64,000 bases of DNA, taken from NCBI GenBank assembly GCA_900466945.1, contig UBNV01000002.1, forward strand, positions 1-64,000, read 5' to 3'. The notes beneath the pieces were generated by a model. That model made no database searches. It was not told the origin of the DNA and saw only the letters and a list, made by a program, of their open reading frames with translations. Each line of letters begins with the position of its first letter. The stretch's first letter is position 1. A program made the translations under genes and the position numbers. This DNA is from Hyphomicrobiales bacterium. Lineage in GTDB: Bacteria; Pseudomonadota; Alphaproteobacteria; Rhizobiales; Rhizobiaceae. Of this stretch, positions 34,615-44,356 are shown piece by piece.

Positions 34615-36288
34615 CTAGAATAGCCCCTCGATCGCACCCGAACGGTCGAGCCTGATCTTCTCCGAGGACGGCAGACGCGGAAGCCCCGGCATGGTCATGA
34701 TCTCGCCGGTGATCGCGACGACGAAGCCTGCGCCGGCGGAAAGCCGGACCTCACGCACATGCACTTCATGCCCCTCGGGCGCCCCGCGTCGCGTCGGATC
34801 GGTCGAGAAGGAATACTGCGTCTTCGCCATGCAGACCGGGAGGTGGCCATAGCCCTGCCGCTCCCAGTCGGCCAACTGATCGCGCACCGCTTTTTCGGCC
34901 GTCACCTCGCCTGCCCGGTAGATCTCGGTCGCGATCCGCTCGATCTTGGAGAAGAGCGGCATGGCATCCGGATAGAGCGGATGGAAATTCGATGGGCTGT
35001 CGGCGATGCGCACGACGGCTTCGGCGAGAGCCGTGATGCCTGCAGAACCGTCCGCCCAGTGTCGACACACAACGGCTTCGGCGCCGACCCCAGTCGCGAC
35101 CGCCTTGACGGCGGCGATTTCGGCTTCGGTATCACTGGTGAAGTGGTTCACCGCGACGATCGCAGGCACCCCGAACTTGGCGAGGTTTTCCAGATGCCGC
35201 GCGAGATTGACCGCACCGCGCTCGACGGCAGCGACGTCTTCGCGGCCGAGATCCTCCTTGGCGACGCCGCCATTCATCTTGAGCGCCCGGACGGTCGCGA
35301 CGATGACCACGGCAGACGGTGTGAGCCCGGCCTTGCGGCATTTGATGTCGAAGAATTTCTCCGCCCCGAGATCGGCCCCGAAGCCGGCTTCGGTCACGAC
35401 ATAATCGCCGAGCTTCAGCGCCGTCTTCGTCGCCACTACCGAATTACAGCCATGCGCGATATTGGCGAAGGGCCCGCCATGCACCAGCGCCGGATTGTTT
35501 TCCAGCGTCTGCACAAGGTTCGGCTGCATCGCTTCTTTCAGCAGCACCGCCATGGCGCCATCGGCTTTCAGGTCGCGGGCGAAGACCGGCGTCTTGTCGC
35601 GGCGATAACCGATGATGATGCCGCCCAACCGCCGCTCCAGGTCCTCGAGATCGGTCGCCAGGCAAAGGATCGCCATGACCTCAGAGGCGACCGTGATGTC
35701 GAAGCCGGCTTCTCGTGGATAGCCGTTCGAGGCGCCGCCGAGCGAGGTGACGACCTGGCGCAGCGCCCGGTCGTTCATGTCGAGCACACGCCGCCAAGTG
35801 ATGCGGCGCGTATCGATATTGAGATCGTTACCCCAGTAGATGTGGTTGTCGATCAGCGCGGACAACAAGTTGTGGGCAGAGGTGATGGCGTGGAAGTCGC
35901 CGGTGAAATGGAGATTGATGTCCTCCATCGGCACGACCTGCGCATAACCACCTCCCGCCGCCCCGCCCTTCACGCCGAAACACGGCCCGAGCGACGGTTC
36001 GCGGATGCAGATGACGGCCTTCTTGCCGATCCGGTTCAGCCCGTCACCGAGGCCGACCGTGGTCGTCGTCTTGCCCTCGCCAGCCGGGGTCGGGTTGATC
36101 GCGGTCACCAGGATCAGCTTGCCATCCGGCCGGTCGGCAAGTCCCTTGATGAAGGAGGCAGAAATCTTCGCCTTGTCGTGGCCGTAGGGGATGAGGCTTT
36201 CGGAGGGAATGCCGAGCTTGCAGCCGATTTCCTGGATCGGCCGCTTCTTGGCCGCACGCGCGATGTCGATGTCGGATGGCACTGTCAT
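34615..36288 (-). CDS. fhs: Formate--tetrahydrofolate ligase
   Basis: 557 residues, full length for bacterial Fhs. P-loop [19 protein letters not shown] near residues 65-83, [36 protein letters not shown] and VRALKMNGG are family landmarks. It makes 10-formyl-THF from formate, THF and ATP, feeding purine and fMet-tRNA synthesis and formate assimilation. It is monocistronic here; the next gene upstream is divergent. Confidence 0.96.
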   Translation of the reverse strand: MTVPSDIDIARAAKKRPIQEIGCKLGIPSESLIPYGHDKAKISASFIKGLADRPDGKLILVTAINPTPAGEGKTTTTVGLGDGLNRIGKKAVICIREPSLGPCFGVKGGAAGGGYAQVVPMEDINLHFTGDFHAITSAHNLLSALIDNHIYWGNDLNIDTRRITWRRVLDMNDRALRQVVTSLGGASNGYPREAGFDITVASEVMAILCLATDLEDLERRLGGIIIGYRRDKTPVFARDLKADGAMAVLLKEAMQPNLVQTLENNPALVHGGPFANIAHGCNSVVATKTALKLGDYVVTEAGFGADLGAEKFFDIKCRKAGLTPSAVVIVATVRALKMNGGVAKEDLGREDVAAVERGAVNLARHLENLAKFGVPAIVAVNHFTSDTEAEIAAVKAVATGVGAEAVVCRHWADGSAGITALAEAVVRIADSPSNFHPLYPDAMPLFSKIERIATEIYRAGEVTAEKAVRDQLADWERQGYGHLPVCMAKTQYSFSTDPTRRGAPEGHEVHVREVRLSAGAGFVVAITGEIMTMPGLPRLPSSEKIRLDRSGAIEGLF

Positions 36289-36475
36289 GATATCCCCTGC
36301 CCATTTTGTTTGCGGAGAAGATCCAATGGCTGAGCCCGACTGGCAAGCAGGCCAATCACATTATTTTTGACAGCGCCCGGCGCGGTATCTGTAGCAGCCC
36401 TGATCAATTCCTCTTGTTCCGCCACGGCGCCATGGTCTATTTGCGCTGCAACAATCCTGCCGAGAGGGCCCGTTG

Positions 36476-36997
36476 ATGAAATCGCTGGAACTGCTGATCG
36501 AGAAAATCATCCTGTCGAGCCGCTGGATCCTGGTCGTCTTTTATCTCGGCCTGGTGGCGGCGCTTGCCGTCTATGCCGTTTCCTTCGGCTACAAATTCCT
36601 CAAGATCGCCCAGAATGTCTTTGTCTACGAGGATTTCGAGATGATCCTCGCCATGCTGGCTCTGATCGATGCGGCCCTTGTGGCGAGCCTGATCGTCATG
36701 GTGATGATCTCCGGCTACGAGAACTTCGTCAGCCGCTTCGACGAGGCGGACGACCAGGTCTCCTTCCTCGGCAAACTCGATTCCGGCAGCCTGAAGATCA
36801 AGGTCGCCTCTTCCATCGTCGCGATCTCCTCGATCCATCTTCTGCAGGTGTTCCTGAACGCTAACCAGTATACAGACGGCAAGCTGATGTGGCTGACCAT
36901 CATCCACCTCGCCTTCGTCGTCTCGGCGGTCATGCTCGGCTACCTGGAAGTGATGATGAACGGCAAGAAGAAGGCCAGCGACGCCGACAAGATCTGA
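36476..36997 (+). CDS. UPF0114/YqhA family membrane protein
   Basis: 173 residues with four membrane helices (about 15-40, 57-80, 110-128, 142-160). The pattern SRWILVVFYLGLVAALAVYAVSF, DAALVASLIVMVMISGYENFVSRFD and LKIKVASSIVAISSIHLLQ is that of the UPF0114/TIGR00645 family found across proteobacteria, of unknown function. An in-frame TTG lies just before (36473); ATG 36476 is preferred. Confidence 0.9.
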   Translation: MKSLELLIEKIILSSRWILVVFYLGLVAALAVYAVSFGYKFLKIAQNVFVYEDFEMILAMLALIDAALVASLIVMVMISGYENFVSRFDEADDQVSFLGKLDSGSLKIKVASSIVAISSIHLLQVFLNANQYTDGKLMWLTIIHLAFVVSAVMLGYLEVMMNGKKKASDADKI

Positions 36998-37078
36998 GAT
37001 CGCGGCCGCTGCGGCCGTGTTGAAAGCTCCATTCCGGGAGAGACCACTCTCCCGGAACCCTGGTCGGCGCACCTCGCG

Positions 37079-37834
37079 TCAGATGCCCTGCCCGCCCGAG
37101 ACTTCGATCCTCTGGGCATTGACCCAGCGATTGCTTTCCGAAAGCAGGCTCGCGATCATCGGACCGATGTCATCCGGAAGCCCGACCCGGCCGAGCGCCG
37201 TCAGTTTGGCAAAATACGAATTGAAGTCCGGCGTGTCGCGAACGGCGCCGCCGAAGAAGTCGGTTTCGATCGCGCCGGGCGCCACGGCATTGACCGCGAT
37301 CCCGCGCGCGCCGAGTTCCTTGGCCATGTAGACCGTGAGGACCTCGACTGCGCCCTTGACCGCCGCATAGGCCGACCAACCGGGCGCCGAGACGCGGGTC
37401 AGGCCCGACGAGAGGTTGACGATTCGCCCCCCTTCGGCAATCAACGGCAAGAGCGCCTGGGTGAGGAAGAAAACGCCCTTGAAATGCACGTTCACCAGCG
37501 CATCGAACTGCGCTTCGGTGGTCTCCGCAAAGGCGGCGACATCGCCGTGGCCGGCATTGTTGACAAGGTGATCGAAGCTGACGCGCTGCCACGTTTTGCG
37601 AAGCGCTTGTTTCACTTCGGCTGCAAAGGCCGCAAAGCTTCCGACATCCCCGGCGTCGAGCCTCAGGGCAACCGCCTTGCGGCCAAGCGCTTCGATCTCG
37701 CCGACCAGTTCCTGTGCTGCATCTGCGCGGCTTTGGTAGGTGATGATGACATCGCCTCCGGTTCGGGCGATGTTGAGGGCCGTGTTGCGGCCGAGTCCAC
37801 GGCTGCCGCCGGTGACGAGTGCGATCTTTGTCAT
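37079..37834 (-). CDS. SDR family NAD(P)-dependent oxidoreductase
   Basis: 251 residues from ATG 37834, preceded by AGGAG at 6 bases. Classical SDR: TGGSRGLG cofactor motif at residues 8-15, NNAGHG, catalytic Ser in NLSSGLT, YAAVK, and the PGAIETDFFGG loop. Substrate unknown. It is divergent, with 133 bp between starts, from an AraC-type regulator which very likely controls it. Confidence 0.92.
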   Translation of the reverse strand: MTKIALVTGGSRGLGRNTALNIARTGGDVIITYQSRADAAQELVGEIEALGRKAVALRLDAGDVGSFAAFAAEVKQALRKTWQRVSFDHLVNNAGHGDVAAFAETTEAQFDALVNVHFKGVFFLTQALLPLIAEGGRIVNLSSGLTRVSAPGWSAYAAVKGAVEVLTVYMAKELGARGIAVNAVAPGAIETDFFGGAVRDTPDFNSYFAKLTALGRVGLPDDIGPMIASLLSESNRWVNAQRIEVSGGQGI

Positions 37835-37967
37835 GGGAAACTCCTGTTGTCTGCGGCAGGAGTCATAGCCCCGTGGCACGATGGCCGTCGTTGCCGAAAC
37901 CGGGGCAATGCTTGCCTATTCCTCCAGACTGGTTCCGCAGCCGCAGCACTTCGGCTAACGTGCCGCC

Positions 37968-38876
37968 ATGACCGACACGAACCTTCGAAGCTCTCTCCTG
38001 GAAGCCGCGCTCAGCCACGCCGAGAAAGATGCTCCGTCTTCAAATCAGACCGACACCGGCATTCCGGGACTGTCCGTCGTCTGCGCGACCGCACCGGGCG
38101 ATCTCGACTGCGCCGTCTCGCGGCCGCTTGCTTGCCTCGTCCTGCAGGGCGGCAAGCAGGTGACGATGGGAACGCGGACCTTCGTCTTCGGCGCCGGCGA
38201 TACGCTGCTGATCACCGCCGATGTGCCGACGGTAAGCCAGATCATCGGGGCGAGCGAAACGGAACCCTATGTCTCGGTGGTGCTTGAGCTGGACCCGACC
38301 GTAATTGCCGAACTCTCTTTGCAGATGCACCAGACACCGGTCTCCGCGCCGCCCGTCCGCGTCGATCCAACCGAAACCGACGTCGCGGATGCAGCGCTGC
38401 GACTGATGCAGCTCCTTGACCGGCCGGCCTCGCTGCCGGTCCTCCAGGCGCAACGCATAAGGGAGTTTCACTACTGGCTTCTGGCCGGCAGGCACGGCCC
38501 TGAAATCCGTCGTCTCGGCTGGCCCGACGGTCACAGCCAGAGGGTTGCGCGCACGGTCGCGGTCCTCAGGGCAGACTATGCGAGACCCTTGCGCGTCCAG
38601 CAACTGGCCGCCGTCGCCGGCATGAGCCCGTCATCCTTTCACCAGCATTTCCGCGCGGTGACCTCGCTGTCACCGCTGCAGTTTCAAAAACAGATGCGCC
38701 TGATCGAGGCACGCCGACTGATGATATCGGAAGGACTGACCGCCAGCAGCGCCGCCTTTGCGGTCGGGTACGAGAGCGCCTCGCACTTCAATCGCGAATA
38801 TGGACGCCTGTTCGGCGTGCCACCGGCCCGCGATGCCGAAATGGTGAGGCAACGGGCCGATGACGCCATGGTTTGA
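37968..38876 (+). CDS. AraC family transcriptional regulator
   Basis: 302 residues. N-terminal AraC_N cupin-like domain (LSVVCATAPGDLDCAVSRPLACLVLQGGKQV) and C-terminal double HTH (LRVQQLAAVAGMSPSSFHQHFRAVTSLSPLQFQKQMRLIEARRLM; ASSAAFAVGYESASHFNREYGRLFG). The subgroup often sits beside SDR or aldo-keto reductase genes and regulates them, fitting the divergent SDR gene here. Ends 45 bp before the putA stop; a shared hairpin lies between. Confidence 0.92.
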   Translation: MTDTNLRSSLLEAALSHAEKDAPSSNQTDTGIPGLSVVCATAPGDLDCAVSRPLACLVLQGGKQVTMGTRTFVFGAGDTLLITADVPTVSQIIGASETEPYVSVVLELDPTVIAELSLQMHQTPVSAPPVRVDPTETDVADAALRLMQLLDRPASLPVLQAQRIREFHYWLLAGRHGPEIRRLGWPDGHSQRVARTVAVLRADYARPLRVQQLAAVAGMSPSSFHQHFRAVTSLSPLQFQKQMRLIEARRLMISEGLTASSAAFAVGYESASHFNREYGRLFGVPPARDAEMVRQRADDAMV

Positions 38877-38885
38877 GGCGAGAGA

Positions 38886-38912
38886 AGCCGTCGGCGGTTT
38901 GCGCCGACGGCT
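38886..38912. terminator. Hairpin between araC-type gene and putA
   Basis: AGCCGTCGGCG pairs perfectly (11 bp) with CGCCGACGGCT around GTTTG, centred between two convergent stop codons. No T-tract on either side, so termination may be partial or Rho-assisted. Confidence 0.55.
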
Positions 38913-38921
38913 GTACCGCGC

Positions 38922-41900
38922 TCAGCCCTCGCCGATCGCAATCAGGCTGGCATTGCCGCCGGCAGCGGCCGTGTTGACCGAGATCACCTGCTCGACGGCA
39001 AAGCGGCTGAGATAGGCGGGCCCGCCCGCCTTGAAGCCGGTACCGGACATGCCGGAACCGCCGAAGGGCTGGGTGCCCACGACGGCGCCGATCATGTTGC
39101 GGTTGACGTAGATATTGCCGGTGTCGAGCGCTTCGGTAACCTTGCGGATCGTCGCTTCGATGCGGCTGTGCACGCCGAGCGTCAGGCCATAGCCGGTGGC
39201 GTCGATCGAAGCGATGACCTGATCGAGAGCCTTGGCCTTCCAGCGCACGACATGCAGCACGGGACCGAAGATTTCCTTCGTCAGCGCCTCGGGACGATCA
39301 AGCTCGACGATATGCGGGGCGAAGAAATTGCCCGTCGCCGGCACCTTGCCGGCATAACGCACCTTCTGGCTCCGCTTCATCTCGGCGATATGAGCCTCCA
39401 GCATCGCCTTCTGCTTTTCGTCGATGACGGGGCCGATATCGGTGGTGATTTCGAGCGGATTGCCGAGGTTCAGCTCACGCGCCGCGCCCTCGATCATCTC
39501 CAGCATGCCGTCGGCGATGTCCTCCTGCAGATAGAGGATCCTGAGCGCCGAGCAGCGCTGGCCGGCCGAGCGGAAGGCCGAGAGAACGACGTCATCGGCC
39601 ACCTGTTCCGCCAGTGCCGTCGCATCAACGATCATCGCGTTCAGGCCACCGGTTTCGGCAATCAGCGGCACGATCGGGCCATCCTTGGCAGCAAGCGTCC
39701 GGTTGATCGCCTGGGCGGTGCCGGTCGAACCGGTAAAGGCAATACCGGCAAGCTTCGGATGAGCGGCGATCGCGGCACCGACGTCGCCGGCTCCGGGCAG
39801 CAGCATCAGCACGTCTTCGGGCACGCCGGCCTTGTGGAACATCCTGACCGCTTCGAACGCGATCAGCGGCGTCTGCGGCGCGGGCTTGGCGACAACGGCA
39901 TTGCCGGCGACGAGCGCTGCCGAGACCTGGCCCAGGAAGATCGCCAGCGGAAAGTTCCACGGTGAGATGCAGGCGAAGACGCCGCGGCCGCGCCAGGCGA
40001 GACGGTTGAGCTCGCCGGTCGGGCCAGGCATGACCTCGGCCTCGCCGAACTGCCGGCGCGCTTCGGATGCGTAATAGCGGCAGAAATCGACCGCCTCGCG
40101 GATTTCGGCAACACCGTCATCCAGGGTCTTGCCGGCTTCGAGGGCCAGCAGCGACAAGAGCCGGTCGCGATCGGCTTCCATCAGGTCGGCCATCTTGTCG
40201 AGGGTCGCGGCGCGCTCCTCGACGGAGACCCGCGACCAGCGGGCAAAACCTTGGCGGCCGGCCGCGAAGGCGCGGTCGACATCGGCGGGCGTGGCATTGC
40301 GCACGGTGCCGACCTTGCGGGAGCGATCCGCCGGCGAAAGAACCGGCTCGTCGCTCGTCGCACCTGTCCCACCGGGCACCAGCGGACGGGCGGCGATTTC
40401 CGACAACGGAACGGCGATGCGGGCCATCAGCCGTTCAAGATTGTCTCGATGGCCGAATTCGAAGCCGGCGCTGTTCTTCCGCTCGCCGTAGATCCCCAAG
40501 GGCATGGGGATCTGGCTGTGACGGGCGCTCTGGCCATTACCGATGCCAAGCTTCTCCGTCGGTCGCTCGAGCAGCGCCTTGACCGGAATGTTCTTGTCCC
40601 CGGCGACGGCAACGAAGGAGGAGTTCGCACCGTTTTCCAGCAGGCGCCGGACGAGATAGGCGAGCAGGTCGCGGTAACCACCGACGGGCGCATAGATGCG
40701 GCATGCGATCCGGTCATTGCCCGAAAGCAGCGTGTCGTAGAGCGCTTCGCCCATGCCATGCAGGCGCTGGAATTCGAAGCCGGTGCGGTCAGTGCCGGCC
40801 AGTTCGATGATCGTCGAGACGGTGAGCGCGTTATGGGTGGCGAATTGCGGGAAGATGCGGGCGCGCTTCTCCATCATCTTGGCTGCACAATGCAGATAGG
40901 CGAGATCGGTCGCCGGCTTGCGGGTCCAGACCGGGTAATCGTCGAGGCCGCGCTCCTGGGCGCGCTTCACTTCCGTGTCCCAATAGGCGCCCTTTACCAA
41001 GCGCACCATCATCCGCCGGCCATATTGCTGGCAGAGGTTGTCGATGTAGTCGATCACCTGGGGCGACCGCTTCTGATAGGCCTGGATGGCGAGGCCGAAA
41101 CCGTCCCAGCCGGCGAGTGACGGATCGGCAAAGACGGCGGCGATCACGTCAAGCGAGAGCTCCAGGCGGTCGGCCTCTTCGGCATCGACGGTGAAGTTCA
41201 GCTGATGCGCCTTGGCCATCTGCGCGAGCTTCAGGAGGTCGGGCACGAGTTCGCGCATGACGCGGTCACGATGGGTCGCAAGATAACGGGGATGCAGCGC
41301 CGAGAGCTTGACGGAGATGCCCATGCGGTTCGGCAGCTGCTGGCTCTTGCCATGTTTTGCCATATGCGCGCCGATCGCTTCGATCGCGCTGGCATAGGAC
41401 TGGAAATAGCGCTTGGCATCTTCTGCCGTGCGAGCGCCCTCGCCCAGCATGTCGAAGGAATGGCGATAGCCGCGCTCCTCGCTCTTTGCCGCACGCGACA
41501 GCGCGTCCTTGATGGTTTCGCCGAGCACGAAGTGATGGCCGAGAAAACGCATGGCCTGCTTGGTGGCGGAGCGAACCGTCGGCAGGCCGAGCCGCTTGAC
41601 CAGGCCGCGCATGACACCTTCCGGCGTCTCGCCCGGGCGGATGACGCGGGCCGAGAGACCAAGTGCCCAGGCCGAGGCCGAGACGAACCAGCTATCGCCA
41701 TGCGCCTCGTGTTCGCTCCAGCCGCCCTCTTTGAGTTTGTCCTCGATGAGGCGATCCTGGGTCAACGCATCCGGCACACGCAAGAGCGCTTCGGCCAGCA
41801 CCATCAGCGCCAGACCTTCGCGGGTCGACAGACCATATTCGCGCAGGAAATCTTCTACGCCGCCGACCGAGCCGGAATTGTCTCTGATGGCATTGATATA

Positions 41901-42041
41901 GGTCGTGGCGCGGCGGTCGATCGCACCGTTCTGGCTTTCGGAGAGCGAAAGCCGCGCGGCGAAGTTGCGGATGAGCTGGTCGTCGTCGCCGGCGTAAGGG
42001 GCTTCGAAACGCGGAAAATCGGTCGTGGCTGTCTTGATCAT
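38922..42041 (-). CDS. putA: Bifunctional proline dehydrogenase / P5C dehydrogenase PutA
   Basis: 1039 residues from ATG 42041, placed 4 bases after GGAGG; the GTG at 42047 lies inside that ribosome site. The N-terminal half is the FAD proline dehydrogenase barrel (FTVDAEEADRLELSLDVI, MVRLVKGAYWDTE, ATHNALTV); the C-terminal half is the NAD P5C dehydrogenase with ISPWNFPLAIFLGQ, FTGSTGTAQ, AETGGLNAMIVD and catalytic Cys in SAGQRCSALR. It oxidises proline to glutamate. It lacks the ribbon-helix-helix DNA-binding extension of the enteric trifunctional form, and regulation is left to the divergent PutR. Confidence 0.96.
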   Translation of the reverse strand: MIKTATTDFPRFEAPYAGDDDQLIRNFAARLSLSESQNGAIDRRATTYINAIRDNSGSVGGVEDFLREYGLSTREGLALMVLAEALLRVPDALTQDRLIEDKLKEGGWSEHEAHGDSWFVSASAWALGLSARVIRPGETPEGVMRGLVKRLGLPTVRSATKQAMRFLGHHFVLGETIKDALSRAAKSEERGYRHSFDMLGEGARTAEDAKRYFQSYASAIEAIGAHMAKHGKSQQLPNRMGISVKLSALHPRYLATHRDRVMRELVPDLLKLAQMAKAHQLNFTVDAEEADRLELSLDVIAAVFADPSLAGWDGFGLAIQAYQKRSPQVIDYIDNLCQQYGRRMMVRLVKGAYWDTEVKRAQERGLDDYPVWTRKPATDLAYLHCAAKMMEKRARIFPQFATHNALTVSTIIELAGTDRTGFEFQRLHGMGEALYDTLLSGNDRIACRIYAPVGGYRDLLAYLVRRLLENGANSSFVAVAGDKNIPVKALLERPTEKLGIGNGQSARHSQIPMPLGIYGERKNSAGFEFGHRDNLERLMARIAVPLSEIAARPLVPGGTGATSDEPVLSPADRSRKVGTVRNATPADVDRAFAAGRQGFARWSRVSVEERAATLDKMADLMEADRDRLLSLLALEAGKTLDDGVAEIREAVDFCRYYASEARRQFGEAEVMPGPTGELNRLAWRGRGVFACISPWNFPLAIFLGQVSAALVAGNAVVAKPAPQTPLIAFEAVRMFHKAGVPEDVLMLLPGAGDVGAAIAAHPKLAGIAFTGSTGTAQAINRTLAAKDGPIVPLIAETGGLNAMIVDATALAEQVADDVVLSAFRSAGQRCSALRILYLQEDIADGMLEMIEGAARELNLGNPLEITTDIGPVIDEKQKAMLEAHIAEMKRSQKVRYAGKVPATGNFFAPHIVELDRPEALTKEIFGPVLHVVRWKAKALDQVIASIDATGYGLTLGVHSRIEATIRKVTEALDTGNIYVNRNMIGAVVGTQPFGGSGMSGTGFKAGGPAYLSRFAVEQVISVNTAAAGGNASLIAIGEG

Positions 42042-42148
42042 TATCACCTCCGTGGTATCCGCAACATATCGTCGGCTTTGACGTGTTTCCCACTATTTTT
42101 GGCCAACGCTTATGGCATAATCACTGCCAGATTGGAGATCTGCAGAGA

Positions 42149-42613
42149 ATGAGCAAGGAAATCGACCGCCTCGACCGAAAGATCCTACGCGCCCTTCAGG
42201 CCGAGGGTAGGCTGACCAATATCGAGCTCGCCGAGCGCGTGAACCTGTCCCCGACGGCGACCGCCGAGAGGGTACGCCGACTGACCCGCGAAGGCTATAT
42301 CACCGGCTACATGGCGATGCTCTCACCACAGAAACTCGGTCGCAACCTCCTCGTCTTCATCGAAGTGAAGCTGGATCGCACCACGGCCGACGTCTTCGAC
42401 ACCTTTGCCGCGGCCGTGAAGCGTTCGGATGACGTGATGGAATGCCACATGGTGGCAGGCGGCTTCGACTACCTCGTCAAGGCCCGTGTAGCCGGCATGG
42501 AAGCCTATCGGCAGTTCCTGTCGGAAGTGATTCTGCCCCTGCCCGGAGTGCGCGAAACCCACACCTATGCGGTCATGGAAGAGGTCAAGGCCGTGTCCGC
42601 CCTCCCCGTGTGA
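42149..42613 (+). CDS. putR: Lrp/AsnC family activator PutR
   Basis: 154 residues from ATG 42149. Winged HTH (DRKILRALQAEGRLTNIELAERVNLSPTATAERVRRLTREG) and RAM domain (LLVFIEVKLDRTTADVFDTFAAAV..., GGFDYLVKARVAGMEAYRQFL). Divergent from putA with 107 bp between starts; in Agrobacterium, Rhodobacter and relatives this arrangement is PutR, the proline-responsive activator of putA. Confidence 0.92.
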   Translation: MSKEIDRLDRKILRALQAEGRLTNIELAERVNLSPTATAERVRRLTREGYITGYMAMLSPQKLGRNLLVFIEVKLDRTTADVFDTFAAAVKRSDDVMECHMVAGGFDYLVKARVAGMEAYRQFLSEVILPLPGVRETHTYAVMEEVKAVSALPV

Positions 42614-42768
42614 AGAACGCGGTAACAGGCCTTTGCCATTTTGAGTGGCAGCGGTGAGAAATTAGTCATATTAATAGTGAAAACCCTCGAAAAACTGCTA
42701 GCTTTTCGCCCGGGCTGATATATTGAACATAAACTTCCGCTTGGTTGTCAACTTTCGAAATTGATAAG

Positions 42769-43485
42769 ATGTTGTCAGAACGACAGACGCTCTTGAGTGA
42801 GGGTATCGGGAGCAGTCAGAGCCGCAGCGAGCTTATGGAAGGCTGGCGTCACGCGGCGCGAGAATACGGCCTCGACCATGTCACCCTGTCGGTGGCCCCG
42901 ACAGCGCAGGACCGCCACGTCGGTCCGCTGGTCCGCGAAACGACGCTGCCGATGGAGTTCTGCCGCGAATTCGATCGCCTCGAATTCCTGCGTCATTGCC
43001 CGACGGTGCCGCATATCGCCCGGTCGATCATGCACAACACCTGGTCGCTCGGCCCCGACGGCAAATCTCCCGATTTCGACTGCCCGCGGGAATTCAGCGA
43101 CCTGATGCGCCGCTTCGACCTGATGATGGGTATCCTTTTCTCGGTCACCTCCGTCGACGGACACCGCTACGTGGTGCGCTATGACGGCAATCGCTCGCCG
43201 CTGGCCCAGCCCGAGATCAACGAGCTCTCCATGCTGAGCATCCAGGCTTTCGACGTTTTCGATCGCCTGCGCCGCACCGCGAGCAATACCAACGTGCTCT
43301 CGGCCCGCGAACTCGAGGTCGTCCGCTGGACCGCCCAAGGCAAGACTTCGCTCGAAATCGGCCAGATCCTGTCCCTCTCCGATCACACGGTCAATGCCTA
43401 CATGACCAATGCCATTCGCAAGCTCGACTGCGTCAACCGCACCCAGCTGGTCGCCAAGGCGATCCGGATGAAGATCATCAGCTGA
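42769..43485 (+). CDS. LuxR family transcriptional regulator (solo)
   Basis: 238 residues from ATG 42769; TTG 42745 is an in-frame alternative. N-terminal autoinducer-binding-like domain (about residues 30-170: WRHAAREYGLDHVTLSVAP...FDLMMGILFSVTSVDGHRYVVRYDG) and C-terminal LuxR HTH (LSARELEVVRWTAQGKTSLEIGQILSLSDHTVNAYMTNAIRKLDCVNRTQLVAKA). No LuxI synthase is in view, so it is a solo that may read exogenous or non-AHL signals. The upstream 150 bp are AT-rich and carry a GTTGTCAAC palindrome at about 42743-42751. Confidence 0.87.
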   Translation: MLSERQTLLSEGIGSSQSRSELMEGWRHAAREYGLDHVTLSVAPTAQDRHVGPLVRETTLPMEFCREFDRLEFLRHCPTVPHIARSIMHNTWSLGPDGKSPDFDCPREFSDLMRRFDLMMGILFSVTSVDGHRYVVRYDGNRSPLAQPEINELSMLSIQAFDVFDRLRRTASNTNVLSARELEVVRWTAQGKTSLEIGQILSLSDHTVNAYMTNAIRKLDCVNRTQLVAKAIRMKIIS

Positions 43486-43507
43486 GGCGACGAGCGGTGG
43501 GCGGCGG

Positions 43508-44158
43508 TCAATAGAGCGTCTGCCGATAATCAGCCTCGAGGCTCTCGTCCATCTTGCGCATTTCCGCCGGATCAGCGGGCGCACCTGTCGTGTCGTCGAG
43601 GATCATCTGCATCAGCGACGGCATTTCGCCGCGATCCTGCCGGTGCGCTGGATCCCAGAGATGCGAGCGCCGGAACGCCTTGGCGCAATGCAGGAAGACC
43701 TCCTCCACGGCAACCACGATCGCAAGCCTCGGCCGTCTTTCGTTGACGGCCATCCTATCCAGAAGATCCGGTTGCGTCGTCAGCGTCGCCCGGCCGTTGA
43801 CCCTCAGCGTCTCGTCATAACCCGGGATCAGGAAGAGCAAGCCTACCGAGGGGTTTGCGACGATGTTGGCGAGCGTGTCGAGCCGGTTGTTGCCCGGCCG
43901 ATCGGGGACGGCGAGCGTCCGGTCATCAAGCACGCTGACGAAACCGGGCGCATCGCCCCGCGGGCTGACATCAGCCCTGCCCTCAGGCCCCTGTGTGCCG
44001 ATGCACAGAAAAGGCGAGCGCCGGATGAAGGCCAGCGCATTGCCGCTGAGTGTCGACCGCTCCTTTTGCAGCGCGAGCGCATGGGTCGCCTCGTAAAGCT
44101 CACGCAGCGCGATATCGTCGGCAACGACGAATTCCGGATTGAGTTCGAACTTGGACAT
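43508..44158 (-). CDS. Pyridoxamine 5'-phosphate oxidase family protein (FMN-binding split barrel, MSMEG_1061-like)
   Basis: 216 residues from ATG 44158 after GGAGG at 11 bases. Split-barrel landmarks: SPFLCIGTQGPEGRADVSPRGDAPGFVSVLDDRTLAVPDRPGNNRLDTLANI and VNGRATL; the C-terminal VFLHCAKAFRRSHLW and MQMILDDTTG match the MSMEG_1061 subgroup. It probably binds flavin and acts on small molecules; substrate unknown. A perfect 18-bp palindrome at 44216-44233 lies 58-75 bp upstream. Confidence 0.85.
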   Translation of the reverse strand: MSKFELNPEFVVADDIALRELYEATHALALQKERSTLSGNALAFIRRSPFLCIGTQGPEGRADVSPRGDAPGFVSVLDDRTLAVPDRPGNNRLDTLANIVANPSVGLLFLIPGYDETLRVNGRATLTTQPDLLDRMAVNERRPRLAIVVAVEEVFLHCAKAFRRSHLWDPAHRQDRGEMPSLMQMILDDTTGAPADPAEMRKMDESLEADYRQTLY

Positions 44159-44215
44159 TGTCGCTGCGCCTCCCACGCCTCGCTTTGCGCCTCTGGCGCA
44201 GGTGCGACCTCCTGC

Positions 44216-44233
44216 ATGAGGTACGTACCTCAT
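44216..44233. promoter_or_regulatory. Perfect 18-bp palindrome, candidate operator
   Basis: ATGAGGTACGTACCTCAT is fully self-complementary and sits upstream of the FMN-binding gene, next to AT-rich promoter-like sequence (GTCATTATAGC). HxlR-type repressors use GTAC-containing palindromes of this kind; no HxlR gene lies in this window. Confidence 0.6.
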
Positions 44234-44356
44234 GATAGTCATTATAGCATTGGTGACGGTGGGACAAGAGGAAGAGGCAAGCCGGTGAATACACGCGCCA
44301 AGCTGGCACGCCCCGCCGGCTGAGGTGCGGCTGGGGCGTGACGAGCGTTCTGAAGG

